Shown here in pieces: positions 48,818 to 58,848 of a stretch of DNA of 64,000 bases. The position numbers and the translations under genes are program-made. Each line of letters starts with the position of its first letter. Within the stretch, counting starts at the first letter, position 1. The stretch lies in contig NZ_JADKNH010000011.1 of NCBI RefSeq assembly GCF_015352425.1, forward strand, positions 62,001 through 126,000, in the 5' to 3' direction. The notes beneath the pieces are model-generated. The model had not been told where the DNA came from, did not search any database, and was given only the letters and a program-made list of their open reading frames with translations. The DNA is from Fusibacter ferrireducens. Lineage in GTDB: Bacteria > Bacillota > Clostridia > Peptostreptococcales > Acidaminobacteraceae.

Positions 48818-49399
48818 ATGCAAAATGAAAGTTTATTTGTCATAATGGTCAGTGCGATCCTAGTGAACAACTTTGTCCTTTCAAGATTTTTAGGAATCTG
48901 TCCGTTTTTAGGGGTTTCTAAGCAAGTTGAAACGGCTTTTGGAATGGGTATGGCGGTAACTTTCGTTATGACCTTAGCTGGGATATTGACTTATTTTGTT
49001 CAATATTTTATTTTAGTGCCATTACATTACGAGTTTCTACAAACAGTGGCATTTATTTTGGTAATTGCATCACTTGTACAATTTGTTGAGATCGTTTTAC
49101 AAAAGATGAGTCCAACACTTTATCAAGCTCTTGGTGTATTTTTACCACTGATTACGACTAACTGTGCGGTTCTAGGACTTGCACTGTTGAACATTCAATA
49201 TAAATTTGGTTTGTTACAAACTGTTGTGCATTCGTTTTTTGCCGCTATCGGTTTTTCTTTGGCAATCGTTTTGTTTGCAGGTATCAGAGAAAAAATCGAA
49301 ATCTCAGACGTACCGTTGCCATTTAAAGGATTCCCAGTTGCATTGATCACAGCAAGTTTAATGTCAATTGCCTTTTTAGGGTTTACGGGCTTGGTTTAA
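48818..49399 (+). CDS. rnfA: Rnf complex subunit A (membrane)
   Basis: Integral membrane subunit of 193 residues with six helices, homologous to RnfE in opposite membrane orientation. The family marks are [19 protein letters not shown] near the start and [17 protein letters not shown] in the middle, each with the Cys that binds the shared intramembrane iron centre. A strong AAGGAGGGG site precedes the ATG. It is followed 16 bases later by rnfB. Confidence 0.96.
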   Translation: MQNESLFVIMVSAILVNNFVLSRFLGICPFLGVSKQVETAFGMGMAVTFVMTLAGILTYFVQYFILVPLHYEFLQTVAFILVIASLVQFVEIVLQKMSPTLYQALGVFLPLITTNCAVLGLALLNIQYKFGLLQTVVHSFFAAIGFSLAIVLFAGIREKIEISDVPLPFKGFPVALITASLMSIAFLGFTGLV

Positions 49400-49415
49400 G
49401 AAAGGGTGAATGACG

Positions 49416-50399
49416 ATGGATATAATGAGTGTATTAACTGCTGCAGGTATATTGGGCGTTATGGGACTTTTGTTTGGAGCTGGTCTTGCACTTGCTTCAC
49501 AAAAATTTGCTGTTGAGATTGATCCAAGAGTGGTTGCAGTGAGAGAAGTGGTTCCAGGTGCAAACTGTGGTGCCTGTGGATATCCTGGTTGCGATGGCTT
49601 TTCAAATGCTGTTGTAAAAGGGCTTGCACCTGTAAATGGTTGTCCCGTAGGTGGTGCAGAATGTGCGAAGAACATTGCAAGTATTATGGGACTTGATGCA
49701 GGCGATTCTGTAAAACAAGTGGCAAAGGTACTTTGTAAAGGTGATGAAGATAAGTGTAGCAATAGATTCGATTATGAAGGTTTCGATAGTTGCGTTGCTG
49801 CAAACATGTTAAATGGTGGACCAAAGAGCTGTTTATATGGTTGTATGGGATTGGGTACCTGTGTACAGGTTTGTCCGTTTGATGCGATTCACATTAACAG
49901 CAAAGGCATCGCTGAAGTAGATCCTGAAAAATGTACATCTTGTAATAAATGTATTGAGGCTTGTCCTAAAGATGTGATCACACTTGTACCATATGGACAA
50001 CTTACGGTTGTGGATTGTAATAATAAAGATAAGGGACCTATGGTTAAGAAGAATTGTAGTGTTGCTTGTATTGCTTGTGGCATTTGCGAAAAGAACTGTC
50101 CATTTGATGCGATCCATGTGGTTAATAATTTAGCAGTTATTGATTACGAAAAATGTACGAACTGTATGGTCTGTGTTGAGAAATGTCCTACAAAAGCCAT
50201 TGAAGGGGACATCTCCAAACGCAAAAAAGCCTATATCATCGATGATAAATGTATTGGGTGTACAATTTGTGCGAAAAATTGTCCTGTGGATGCGATTACA
50301 GGTGAGCTTAAAAATGTACATGAAATTGACCAATCTAAATGTATTGGTTGTGGCGTCTGTGAAGCTAAATGTCCGAAGGATGCCATTGAGATGAAATAA
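49416..50399 (+). CDS. rnfB: Rnf complex subunit B (multi-cluster ferredoxin)
   Basis: Electron-entry subunit of 327 residues, receiving electrons from reduced ferredoxin. A membrane anchor (about 5-25) is followed by a four-Cys domain (GANCGACGYPGCDGF, then CPVGG) and six ferredoxin-type CxxCxxCxxxCP sites, the last two CIGCTICAKNCP and CIGCGVCEAKCP. This high cluster number is like the acetogen RnfB and more than the proteobacterial form. An ATG at 49410 is too close to AAAGGGTGA; 49416 is preferred. It ends the rnf operon at a terminator. Confidence 0.96.
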   Translation: MDIMSVLTAAGILGVMGLLFGAGLALASQKFAVEIDPRVVAVREVVPGANCGACGYPGCDGFSNAVVKGLAPVNGCPVGGAECAKNIASIMGLDAGDSVKQVAKVLCKGDEDKCSNRFDYEGFDSCVAANMLNGGPKSCLYGCMGLGTCVQVCPFDAIHINSKGIAEVDPEKCTSCNKCIEACPKDVITLVPYGQLTVVDCNNKDKGPMVKKNCSVACIACGICEKNCPFDAIHVVNNLAVIDYEKCTNCMVCVEKCPTKAIEGDISKRKKAYIIDDKCIGCTICAKNCPVDAITGELKNVHEIDQSKCIGCGVCEAKCPKDAIEMK

Positions 50400-50429
50400 G
50401 TATGTGAATTAATTTTTTTTAAATTATAG

Positions 50430-50463
50430 ATAAGCTGGCTCTCAGAGGAGTCAGCTTATTTTG
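50430..50463 (+). terminator. Terminator of the rnf operon
   Basis: ATAAGCTGGCTC pairs with GAGTCAGCTTAT (one G-T pair) with a 6-nt loop and a short T-run. Confidence 0.85.
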
Positions 50464-50512
50464 TAAATTTTAGAGTTAGCAAGATTATGATCTATTTGAA
50501 GAGGTTGATATT

Positions 50513-51727
50513 ATGGAGAGCAGAAATAGAGAAAAAGAAATCAAGTTGTATGTGATTATTATTGCAATTACAGCTTTTGGACTAGGTCTTAGCAATGCGG
50601 TTATGTCCAATTATTTTAAAGATGCGTATCAAGTGGATGCTTTTAAACGTGGTTTGATTGAGTTTCCTAGAGAAATTCCAGGTATCATTAGCGTGTTCGT
50701 CATTGCAATGCTTTCTTTCATAAGTGACATCAAAATTGCAATGATTGCACAACTTTTAAGTTTTGTTGGCATTATGGTATTGGGATTTATCACACCGAGT
50801 TTTAATATAATGTTGTTATTTATATTTATAAATTCTTTAGGTATGCATTTGTTTTTTCCACTCCAAGATAGTATAGGAATGGATTTGGCAGGTCAAGAAG
50901 GCCTTGGCAAGAAGATGGGACGTTTTAAAGGCGTATTTACTGCTTTTCAAATGCTCTCAGCTGTTTTAGTCTTTGTGGGGTTTAAGACCGGTTTCTTTAC
51001 TTTTACATCTGAAAGAAAATGGATCTTTATATTAGCAGGTTTTTTATTTTTATGTGTCTTCATTTTATTATTTTTTTTAGAGCGTTCAGTAAATGTGACA
51101 GGTCATACCCCTCAAAAATTAAATTTTACTTTACGTAAGGAATATAAATACTACTATTACCTCGTTATTCTTTTTGGTGTGCAAAAGCAAATTATGATGG
51201 TTTATGGTCCTTGGGTACTCATAGATTTACTTGGGAAAAAAGCGGATACATTAGCACTCATTGGCATTGTAGGCGCATTTATTGGCATTTTCTTCATGAC
51301 CTATCTGGGGAAGTGGATCGATCAATTTGGGATCAAAAAAATGCTTTATGTAGATGCGCTCTCCTTCATAGGCGTATATGCAATTTATGGTTTTTTAAGT
51401 GCAGGATATGTAAACGGCAGTATTAAAACTTCTGGTATTGGCGTTTTGCTTGCTTATGGTATACTAATTATAGATCGAATGTCTACACAGATGGGACTCA
51501 TTAGAACACTTTATCTAAAATCAATTTCAAAGGATAAGAACGATATCACTCATACTTTAACATTGGGTCAGAGTTTAGATCACTTTGTCTCTATAATCTG
51601 CGCGATTTTAGGAGGCGTTATTTGGGTGAATTTTGGACCGCAATATATTTTCTTTTTAGCTGCATTTATTTCACTGGGAAATTTATATATTGCAGTAAAA
51701 GTAAAAATACCTACAACAGTAGATTAA
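50513..51727 (+). CDS. MFS transporter
   Basis: Major facilitator permease of 404 residues with about 12 helices. It starts ESRNREKEIKLYVIIIAITA and has FPREIPGIISVFVIAMLSFI in the helix 2 region, where the standard GxxxDRxGR loop is poorly kept (SFISDIKIAM). The C-terminal half has LGKWIDQFGIKKML, the repeated loop motif. Its substrate is not predictable. It is not closely related to the MFS protein at 12086. It lies alone between the rnf operon and the maf operon, which itself has a separate promoter. Confidence 0.85.
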   Translation: MESRNREKEIKLYVIIIAITAFGLGLSNAVMSNYFKDAYQVDAFKRGLIEFPREIPGIISVFVIAMLSFISDIKIAMIAQLLSFVGIMVLGFITPSFNIMLLFIFINSLGMHLFFPLQDSIGMDLAGQEGLGKKMGRFKGVFTAFQMLSAVLVFVGFKTGFFTFTSERKWIFILAGFLFLCVFILLFFLERSVNVTGHTPQKLNFTLRKEYKYYYYLVILFGVQKQIMMVYGPWVLIDLLGKKADTLALIGIVGAFIGIFFMTYLGKWIDQFGIKKMLYVDALSFIGVYAIYGFLSAGYVNGSIKTSGIGVLLAYGILIIDRMSTQMGLIRTLYLKSISKDKNDITHTLTLGQSLDHFVSIICAILGGVIWVNFGPQYIFFLAAFISLGNLYIAVKVKIPTTVD

Positions 51728-51881
51728 AACTCAAATGTGTTGATTGAAACTCAAATGAACATACTTTAAACGGTTAACTGATATTATCTTAAAACGTTGA
51801 ATATTTAATAAAATTCATTTTTATATAAGGGTATATATCTTGTATTTATTTTCACATAATGCTAAACTAAATAGAAATGTG

Positions 51882-51911
51882 TTGGTATTAAATGTAAAAA
51901 TATGGTATTAT
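51882..51911 (+). promoter_or_regulatory. Candidate promoter of the maf-radC-mre-min block
   Basis: TTGGTA, 18 bases, TATTAT with a TATG extension before it; just 11 bases before the DUF4321 start, which would give almost no leader. Moderate support only. Confidence 0.45.
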
Positions 51912-51921
51912 AGAGGTGACT

Positions 51922-52170
51922 ATGAGAGTTAAAAGTAATGATGGCCTAATTCTACTTCTGCTCATATTGACAGGAGCAATAATTGGAAGTATTATCGGAG
52001 CCGCATTAGGCGATGTATTCCCCATTTTAAATTTCGGGAAGTCCATTGGTGTAGATCCCTTTTTACTGGATTTAAGTGTGGTCAAGCTTACATTTGGATT
52101 TGAATTAATTCTAAATGTTTCTGGTATTATTGGTATTGTCTTGGCCTTTGTACTTTATAGAAAATTATGA
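51922..52170 (+). CDS. DUF4321 membrane protein
   Basis: Small membrane protein of 82 residues with two hydrophobic helices (about 9-30 and 58-79), separated by a loop with GDVFPILNFGKSIGVDP, characteristic of the DUF4321 family. The family is almost always found directly before maf in Clostridia; function unknown, but position suggests a link to cell division or envelope growth. The ATG at 51922 follows GAGGTGA; a preceding GTG at 51916 overlaps that site. Its stop overlaps the maf start (ATGA). Confidence 0.88.
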   Translation: MRVKSNDGLILLLLILTGAIIGSIIGAALGDVFPILNFGKSIGVDPFLLDLSVVKLTFGFELILNVSGIIGIVLAFVLYRKL

Positions 52171-52754
52171 GGATTATTTTGGCGTCTTCATCTCCTAGGC
52201 GATCTGAATTATTAGAGATGTTAAAAATCTCATTTGAAAAAAGGCCTAGTAGTATTGATGAAAAAAACACATTTTATGAAAAACCAGAACAAATTGTCAT
52301 GGGATTGTCTTTTGAAAAAGCATTTCAAATTGCACATCTAGAACCGGATGCAATTGTCATCGGCAGTGATACAATTGTCTATCTTGACGAGGTTTTGGGA
52401 AAACCTGAAAATAAATCTGATGCCTATCACATGTTAAGGAAACTCAGTGGTAGAACACATGACGTTTACACTGGAATTGCAGTGATCTGCGAATCTCGAA
52501 AAATAAAGCGCGTGGACTACGTGAAAACGGAAGTTGTCTTTAATGAATTGAGTGATGCTGAGATTCAGGCCTATATTGATACAGGAGAACCTCTTGATAA
52601 AGCAGGCGCATACGGGATTCAAGGTCAAGGCGCTCTGCTGGTGAAACAGATACGAGGTGATTATTTCAGTGTAATGGGTTTACCACTCTCAAAGTTAAAT
52701 AAGATCATGATCGATGAATTTCGAATTAATCTATTGACGAGAGAGGGACTATAA
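52167..52754 (+). CDS. maf: Maf-family nucleotide pyrophosphatase
   Basis: House-cleaning NTP pyrophosphatase of 195 residues. The N-terminal signature ILASSSPRRSELLEM is present, with Glu-bearing RPSSIDE, the active-site IVIGSDTIVYLDEVLGKP and the GGAGAYGIQG-like segment (DKAGAYGIQGQGALLVKQ). The spacing fits dTTP/UTP pyrophosphatases (YhdE type). It overlaps the previous gene by 4 bases and is followed 3 bases later by radC, so it is translationally coupled. Confidence 0.94.
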   Translation: MRIILASSSPRRSELLEMLKISFEKRPSSIDEKNTFYEKPEQIVMGLSFEKAFQIAHLEPDAIVIGSDTIVYLDEVLGKPENKSDAYHMLRKLSGRTHDVYTGIAVICESRKIKRVDYVKTEVVFNELSDAEIQAYIDTGEPLDKAGAYGIQGQGALLVKQIRGDYFSVMGLPLSKLNKIMIDEFRINLLTREGL

Positions 52755-52757
52755 CAT

Positions 52758-53432
52758 ATGATTAAGAAATTGCCTTTGGAAGAAAGGCCCAGAGAAAAGA
52801 TGATGATGTACGGTGAACAAGCGCTGTCGAATGCAGAGCTTCTGGCCATTATACTCAGAACAGGTACAGCAAAAAAATCTGCGATTGATGTGGCGCATGA
52901 TCTCATCGAAAAGTGTCCCGCTGATTTTTCGGATTTAAATCAGTTTTCTCTGGAAGAACTCTGTGAAATTGAAGGCATTGGTCCAAGTAAGGCCTGCCAG
53001 ATTTTATCCAGTTTAGAGTTGGGGCGTCGTATCCAAAGGTCAAGTTTTAAGTCGAAGACGAAAGTGACTTCGCCAGATGCCATTTTTACTTTTTTTAAAA
53101 GTGAAATTGGACACGAGAAAGTAGAAAAATTTATAGTTGTTCTTTTAAATACTAAAAACGAAATGATCAAGTGGGAAATTATTTCTGTTGGAAGTTTAAA
53201 TGCTTCAATCGTACATCCAAGAGAAGTTTTCAATAAAGCGATAAAGAAAAATGCTGCTGCAATCATTGCCGTTCACAATCATCCGTCTGGACATGTAACA
53301 CCGAGTCGAGAAGATTTGAATATTACAATGAGACTTAAAGAGGCGGGCAGAATAGTAGGAATAAATTTAATTGATCATATTATCATTGGACATGAAAAAT
53401 ATTACAGTTTTAAGGAAAATGATCAATTGTAA
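52758..53432 (+). CDS. radC: RadC/UPF0758 JAB-domain protein
   Basis: Protein of 224 residues with an N-terminal helix-hairpin-helix part (1-100; CEIEGIGPSKACQIL) and a C-terminal JAB/MPN-like metalloprotease fold with the JAMM motif: Glu upstream, then VHNHPSGHVTPSREDLN. The old RadC repair role is not supported; function unknown. Metal ligands (two His and Asp) are intact. The maf-radC-mreB order is very common in Firmicutes. Confidence 0.92.
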   Translation: MIKKLPLEERPREKMMMYGEQALSNAELLAIILRTGTAKKSAIDVAHDLIEKCPADFSDLNQFSLEELCEIEGIGPSKACQILSSLELGRRIQRSSFKSKTKVTSPDAIFTFFKSEIGHEKVEKFIVVLLNTKNEMIKWEIISVGSLNASIVHPREVFNKAIKKNAAAIIAVHNHPSGHVTPSREDLNITMRLKEAGRIVGINLIDHIIIGHEKYYSFKENDQL

Positions 53433-53470
53433 TTGTGCTGAAATTATAAAATGTGAAAGGAAATTTAAAG

Positions 53471-54496
53471 ATGAGATTTGGATTATTTTATAAACAGTTA
53501 GGGATCGATTTAGGGACAGCAAATACGTTGGTGTGTGTAAAGGGCAAAGGGATAGTCGTTAGAGAATCTTCCGTGGTTGCCATTAACGATAAAGGACATG
53601 TTTTGGCAGTAGGTAAGGAAGCAAAAGATATGATTGGGAAAACTCCAGGACAGATCAGAGCGATCAGACCTCTTAAAGATGGGGTTATTGCGGATTTTGA
53701 TATTACGCAGAAAATGATCAGATACTTTATCAACAAAGCTGTTCCAAATATGAATTTTCTCACAGGCGCAAAAGTGGTTGTTGGCATTCCTTCACAAGTG
53801 ACTGAAGTTGAGAAAAGAGCTGTGTATGAAGCGTCGTTATCTGCAGGCGCAAAAGATGCTTTTTTAATTGAAGAACCTATGGCTGCTGCGATTGGTGCGG
53901 ATCTTCCAATTACTGAACCTACTGGAAGCATGATTGTGGATATTGGTGGTGGAACGACTGAAATTGCGGTGATCTCATTAGGAGGGATCGTTACGAGTCG
54001 ATCGATTCGAATTGCAGGGGATGAATTGGATGATTCCATTATCAATTATGTGCGCAAAAAATACAGTTTAATGATTGGTGAGCGAACAGCTGAAAATATA
54101 AAAATGAGCATAGCTTGTGCACTTTTGCCTTCTATTGAACGTACAATAGAGGTAACTGGAAGGAATTTGGTGACTGGACTTCCGAATACGCTGGTCTTAC
54201 ATTCAAGTGAAATTTATGAGGCTATTAAGGAGCCTATTCAAGCAATCGTAGAAGGGGTTAAATCTACACTTGAAAAAACACCTCCTGAGCTTGCTTCGGA
54301 CATCTATCAATCTGGTATTGTACTTGCTGGAGGCGGTGCGCTTCTAACGGATTTAGATAAACTCATTAAAAAAGAAACAGGCATGCCAGTGAGAATTGCC
54401 GAAAATCCATTGGATTGTGTTGCAGTGGGCACAAGTAAAGCGGTTGAGAGCTTTAATGACTTAAAAGAAGTTTTTATTTCTTCTAGATCTCTTTAA
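53471..54496 (+). CDS. mreB: Rod-shape protein MreB
   Basis: Bacterial actin of 341 residues that forms membrane-associated filaments and guides lateral wall synthesis. Phosphate-1 loop is [17 protein letters not shown], phosphate-2 [20 protein letters not shown], and the adenosine loop [12 protein letters not shown]. The start at 53471 follows AAAGGAAA; an earlier in-frame GTG at 53453 has no ribosome site. First of mreBCD, tightly spaced with mreC. Confidence 0.96.
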   Translation: MRFGLFYKQLGIDLGTANTLVCVKGKGIVVRESSVVAINDKGHVLAVGKEAKDMIGKTPGQIRAIRPLKDGVIADFDITQKMIRYFINKAVPNMNFLTGAKVVVGIPSQVTEVEKRAVYEASLSAGAKDAFLIEEPMAAAIGADLPITEPTGSMIVDIGGGTTEIAVISLGGIVTSRSIRIAGDELDDSIINYVRKKYSLMIGERTAENIKMSIACALLPSIERTIEVTGRNLVTGLPNTLVLHSSEIYEAIKEPIQAIVEGVKSTLEKTPPELASDIYQSGIVLAGGGALLTDLDKLIKKETGMPVRIAENPLDCVAVGTSKAVESFNDLKEVFISSRSL

Positions 54497-54513
54497 TTCG
54501 TGATGGTGATTTC

Positions 54514-55416
54514 ATGAATGAGCGGTATAAAAAATGGATTGTTGTTTTAATGGGGATCATTTTAATTGTTCTAATGGCAATTTCTTTTGGCGGCAGAGAG
54601 CGGATAACATTTATAGAAAATCAATTGGGCACGGTTCTTTCTCCTGTGCAAAGATTCTTAAGCGGTATTGGAAATTTTGTAGATGAGAAGACGGAGCCTA
54701 TTATTAATGTTTTAAACTACAAGACCTTAAACGAGGATTTAACGCTAGAAAATGAGAATCTAAAAGAACAAATTGTCGCTTTAACGCTTCAACAAAAAGA
54801 GCTCAAAGAACTTGAAGATTTAAGTCAATCCATGAAGTATATCAACCGTTTTGGCATAAGTGATTACGTGTCGTGTAATGTTATTTCCAAAGATATTGGC
54901 AACTGGTTCAATATGTTTACCATTGATGCTGGGCGTAATCAAGGTATTGTAAAAAATAGCACTGTCATTAATGGCAATGGCCTTGTGGGGTTGGTTTATG
55001 AAGTGGGGGATAATTGGTCAAAGATTATTTCTATTATAGATCATAAATCTGCAGTTGGGTTTGAGATGCTCAGAGTAACAGATGATTATGATGGCATACT
55101 AAATGGAACGTCAAACTATGAACTCGTTGGTGAGTTATATGATCCAAAGGCTGTTGTAAATGTGAATGATTATATTGTCACATCAGGGTTGGGCATGTAT
55201 CCAAAGGGCATATTGATTGGCAGAATATATGAGGTTGTGGATGACAAAGATTTGTTTTTAAAGAAAATCAAAGTGGTGCCGGCCGTAAACTTTAAAAAGA
55301 TCAATAAGGTAATGGTCATTCCCTATCATGAAACTGATGAATCCTCCGAGACAACGGATCAAGTTGAATCCACGGATCAAACTAAACCAACTGAACCAAC
55401 TGGAGTGAAAGAATAG
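54514..55416 (+). CDS. mreC: Rod-shape protein MreC
   Basis: Bitopic membrane protein of 300 residues: helix at about 8-25, a coiled coil (about 70-110), then beta-barrel domains with DAGRNQGIVKNSTVING and VTSGLGMYPKGILIGRIYEV, typical of MreC. It connects MreB with PBP2 and RodA outside the membrane. The C-terminus is a low-complexity tail rich in Thr, Glu and Pro (about 280-300). mreD follows without a gap. Confidence 0.94.
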   Translation: MNERYKKWIVVLMGIILIVLMAISFGGRERITFIENQLGTVLSPVQRFLSGIGNFVDEKTEPIINVLNYKTLNEDLTLENENLKEQIVALTLQQKELKELEDLSQSMKYINRFGISDYVSCNVISKDIGNWFNMFTIDAGRNQGIVKNSTVINGNGLVGLVYEVGDNWSKIISIIDHKSAVGFEMLRVTDDYDGILNGTSNYELVGELYDPKAVVNVNDYIVTSGLGMYPKGILIGRIYEVVDDKDLFLKKIKVVPAVNFKKINKVMVIPYHETDESSETTDQVESTDQTKPTEPTGVKE

Positions 55417-55914
55417 ATGAAATATCGGTATGTGGTACTAATTGGATTGATAAACTTTATATTAATGAGTACAATATTTCAAATTTTTAGAATAAATGAT
55501 GCATTGCCCAATTTATGCATCATTTTATCTATTGTCTTTGTGGCGCTTTTTTCAGATAAGCATGCTTATATTTATGCTTTAACATGTGGCGCTCTACAAG
55601 ATGTCTTTCTTGGAAAGATTCTGGGCATTAATTTATTGTTATACGTCTTGATTGTGTATGTGGTCATCAGGCTGGAGCGCGTCATGTTTAAAGGCAATTT
55701 TTTAACGCCGTTTTTTTTAATTGCATTTGCAACAGTGCTCTATCATATACTCTTTTATATCATGATGTTTTTCTTACAGTCAACAATCCCATTGTCGCTC
55801 TTAATTGTAAAAATAGTGACAGAGATTGTTTATAATAGTGTCTTGGGACTGTTCTTTTACTCTGTAATTTTCAAAAAGCTGAATGGGTATAAACTAGGTG
55901 ATTTTAATGCTTAA
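55417..55914 (+). CDS. mreD: Rod-shape protein MreD
   Basis: Membrane protein of 165 residues with five to six helices and no sizeable soluble part, the MreD form; GALQDVFLGKILGINLLLYV is the conserved middle. It works with MreC and PBP2 in the elongation machinery. The start directly follows the mreC stop (TAGATG) after a GGAGTG site. Its 3' end overlaps the start of the PBP2 gene by 8 bases. Confidence 0.92.
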   Translation: MKYRYVVLIGLINFILMSTIFQIFRINDALPNLCIILSIVFVALFSDKHAYIYALTCGALQDVFLGKILGINLLLYVLIVYVVIRLERVMFKGNFLTPFFLIAFATVLYHILFYIMMFFLQSTIPLSLLIVKIVTEIVYNSVLGLFFYSVIFKKLNGYKLGDFNA

Positions 55915-58756
55915 ACATATTTTTAATCGAAAAAATCAAATCATAATTTTCTTTGTCATTGTCTTTACATTATTGGGATATAGACTTTATGACCTTACGA
56001 TTATTCAAGGGGCCATGTATTATGACAAGTCTATTAATAATCGAATTAAACAGATTGAAACTTATGCTAAGAGAGGCGATATATACGATCGAAATGGTGA
56101 AATTCTAGCGACGAGTAATGTTGGCTTTGTTTTAAAGCTCAACAGCGGCGTAATTCCAGCTGAAAGCTTCACCCATTTAGCAATTAATTTGTATGATTTT
56201 CTAGAATCAGAAGATGAGAGTCATATTGAGTTTCCCATTATAATAGATCAGGGTGAATTTAGATATGTCTATGATGATAATATAAAAAAATGGAAAGAGT
56301 CCAATGGCTATGATCTGAGTATGACGGCTTCAGATATTTTTAAAGAAGTCAGAAGTCGAAACTATTTGGATACATCGCTCAGTGACTATGAAGCTTTCAA
56401 AATTTTATACAATCAGGGCAAGTATATGCCTATTTCAACTTCAAAAATGAAGTTTTTAGATGAAATTTATAAGGGCACTTTTCTGAAAATGTATGGTATT
56501 GATGAAAATGCCCCAGCAGAAGAGGCATTTGCCATCATTAGAAGTCGCAATGATTTTAAAATTCCTAAGGACATGTCGGATGAAGATGCATATAAAATTT
56601 TAGTGTTTAGACATGCCATTAAAGAAAAAGGTTATTACAAATATGAACCCATTGTCATTGCCCCGTCTGTTAAACATGAAACGGCTGTGAAGATACAAGA
56701 AAAGGGTTACGAGTTTCCGGGGACGTCCATCTCCTATGAGTCCATAAGAACGTATCCGAATGGTTCAACTGCTGCTCATATCTTGGGTTATATGGGAAAA
56801 ATATCTTCAGAAGCAGAAACCGAAAAATATGTGACCCAAAACAAATACAATCCGAATCAAGTCATTGGTAAGGTCGGTATAGAAGGTAATTATGAACTCA
56901 ATTTACATGGTGAAAATGGATACAAGTACATTGAGGTTGATGTTTATGGAAAATATGTTGAAGATATAGATGAAAAAGCTTATGGTTTAGAATCTAAAAA
57001 AGCAACCTCGGGTGATGATCTATACTTGACTGTTGATCTTGAATTGCAAAAAACTTTAGAAGAAAGTTTAGAAAAGGCCTTAAAGGAAATACAAAAGGGT
57101 GGTAAGTTTGAAAGTCCTTGGGGTGATTATAATTACGGTGAGGCATTTCCACAAGCAGAGACAGGGGCGGCAGTTGTTGTCAATGTCAACACAGGTGAAA
57201 TTCTCGCCATGGCAAGCTATCCTTCTTATGACATCAATTTGTTCTCCACTGGGATCAGTCAAGAGGATTGGAATTCTTTGAATCCAGTGAATACAAGAAA
57301 TCCGCTCGCAGCTCGGCCGTTGTTTAATTCAGCCACAATGATGGCTATTCAACCAGGTTCCATCTATAAGATGATCACTGGGTTTGCGGCTATGGAGCAG
57401 GGGCTAGATCCGTATCAAAAATTGTACGATAACGGGTATGTGGAAATTGGAAATCAGAGATATGCCTGCTGGCTTTGGAATGACTACAGAGCAAAACATG
57501 GTTTGGTTGATATGATCAGAGCACTGGAAGTTTCATGCAACTATTATTTCTTCGACGTTGCTACTGGAAAAGATTTTTATAAAAACAAGCCTCTGAACTA
57601 TACCATTACACCACAAATCATTGTGGATGAATCTAAAAAATTTGGATTGGATGAACCTACCGGCATAGAAATTGCGGAGTCATCTTTTGGTATTCCAGAT
57701 CCAGATAAGAAAAAGAGAACCATTAAAATTTTATTGAGTCGTCATCTCAAAAACATTGCTAAAAATTATTTTGAAGAGGACATTGTAAAAGATTCTGAAA
57801 AACTACAGGCTGTAATTGATGAAATCGTCTCTTGGGCAGATGAAAATCCTTCACGGGGGACTCTGATCAAAAAACTGATTGAGTTGGGTTCGAATTCAGA
57901 TTACTATGTCACTGAAAATTTAGCGGACATCATCAAATACGATTATTTCAACTTGATGAAATGGTATGAAGGGGACACGTTTAACCTTTCTATCGGACAA
58001 GGGGATCATACCTATACACCTGTCCAAATGGCACGTTATGTGGCTACACTTGCCAATGGCGGTTATTTGAAAGAGTTATCTGTTGTCAAAAAAGTTGGCA
58101 ATGAATCAATTGTTAAGAATCAAGGGGAACAGGTTTCTTTCGATACGCATGGCTATATTGATGTGCTTCAACAAGGGATGTTGAGTGCGGCAAAAGGTTC
58201 TGAGGGAACTGCTCGAAAAATATTTGGCAAGTTTCCAATTGATGTTGCTGCAAAGACAGGAACAGCAGAAAAAGAAGGTCTCATTCCGCCACTTGATGAA
58301 ATTCAATATTTAACAGAGTACTTGTCTGCCTTTGCACCTGGAATTGCTTTAGAAGACGTAGAGAAGCGTACGGTTGAAATCATCAAAGAACGTAGTGAAG
58401 AGCTTTCAAAACTTGAAAAAGCAAAAAATGAAGAAGTCGATGAAGCCAAAAAAATTGAAAAAGAAGAGAAACTTAATTTATTGATTGCAAGAGATTACCT
58501 CAATAAAGGTGATGCTATGAGAGCTGCTATTAAAGAGCTTTCAGGTGATACATTGACAAATGAAGATATTAATCAATATAGATTGCCTTATGACAACTAT
58601 TCTTGGTTTGCTACTTTTGCGCCTTATGATAACCCTGAAATTGCAGTGGTTGTGGTTATTCCTCAAGGTGGTCATGGTGCATATGGTGCACCTGTTGCCA
58701 GAGATGTTTATGCCAAATATTTTAATTTAACAATACCAGAAGAACCAGAAAAATAA
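55907..58756 (+). CDS. mrdA: Penicillin-binding protein 2, elongation transpeptidase (long form)
   Basis: Class B PBP of 949 residues, well above the usual 630-720. After a membrane anchor (about 10-30) come the dimerisation/pedestal domain and the transpeptidase with Ser485 in QPGSIYK, SCN at 543-545 and KTG at 783-785. Extra length is in three places: a charged insert in the pedestal (about 100-250), a helical insert between SCN and KTG (about 595-690), and a very charged coiled-coil insert after KTGTAE (about 790-895) before SWFATFAPYDNPE. The ATG at 55907 is chosen over a GTG at 55898. It cross-links side-wall peptidoglycan with RodA. Confidence 0.93.
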   Translation: MLKHIFNRKNQIIIFFVIVFTLLGYRLYDLTIIQGAMYYDKSINNRIKQIETYAKRGDIYDRNGEILATSNVGFVLKLNSGVIPAESFTHLAINLYDFLESEDESHIEFPIIIDQGEFRYVYDDNIKKWKESNGYDLSMTASDIFKEVRSRNYLDTSLSDYEAFKILYNQGKYMPISTSKMKFLDEIYKGTFLKMYGIDENAPAEEAFAIIRSRNDFKIPKDMSDEDAYKILVFRHAIKEKGYYKYEPIVIAPSVKHETAVKIQEKGYEFPGTSISYESIRTYPNGSTAAHILGYMGKISSEAETEKYVTQNKYNPNQVIGKVGIEGNYELNLHGENGYKYIEVDVYGKYVEDIDEKAYGLESKKATSGDDLYLTVDLELQKTLEESLEKALKEIQKGGKFESPWGDYNYGEAFPQAETGAAVVVNVNTGEILAMASYPSYDINLFSTGISQEDWNSLNPVNTRNPLAARPLFNSATMMAIQPGSIYKMITGFAAMEQGLDPYQKLYDNGYVEIGNQRYACWLWNDYRAKHGLVDMIRALEVSCNYYFFDVATGKDFYKNKPLNYTITPQIIVDESKKFGLDEPTGIEIAESSFGIPDPDKKKRTIKILLSRHLKNIAKNYFEEDIVKDSEKLQAVIDEIVSWADENPSRGTLIKKLIELGSNSDYYVTENLADIIKYDYFNLMKWYEGDTFNLSIGQGDHTYTPVQMARYVATLANGGYLKELSVVKKVGNESIVKNQGEQVSFDTHGYIDVLQQGMLSAAKGSEGTARKIFGKFPIDVAAKTGTAEKEGLIPPLDEIQYLTEYLSAFAPGIALEDVEKRTVEIIKERSEELSKLEKAKNEEVDEAKKIEKEEKLNLLIARDYLNKGDAMRAAIKELSGDTLTNEDINQYRLPYDNYSWFATFAPYDNPEIAVVVVIPQGGHGAYGAPVARDVYAKYFNLTIPEEPEK

Positions 58757-58848
58757 GGTAAATGGCATATATTTTATTTAATTGATTGAAGTAACTGTAA
58801 AAATGCTATAAAATATAAGTTGTTAAAGTTTGGTGGTGATAAATATCT

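Noticed and set aside
53488-54045. Antisense protein of 185 residues
   Set aside because: It lies entirely within mreB on the opposite strand, has no ribosome site and reflects the codon pattern of mreB. The same holds for the long antisense frames inside the HD-GYP, nicotinate phosphoribosyltransferase and rnfB genes.
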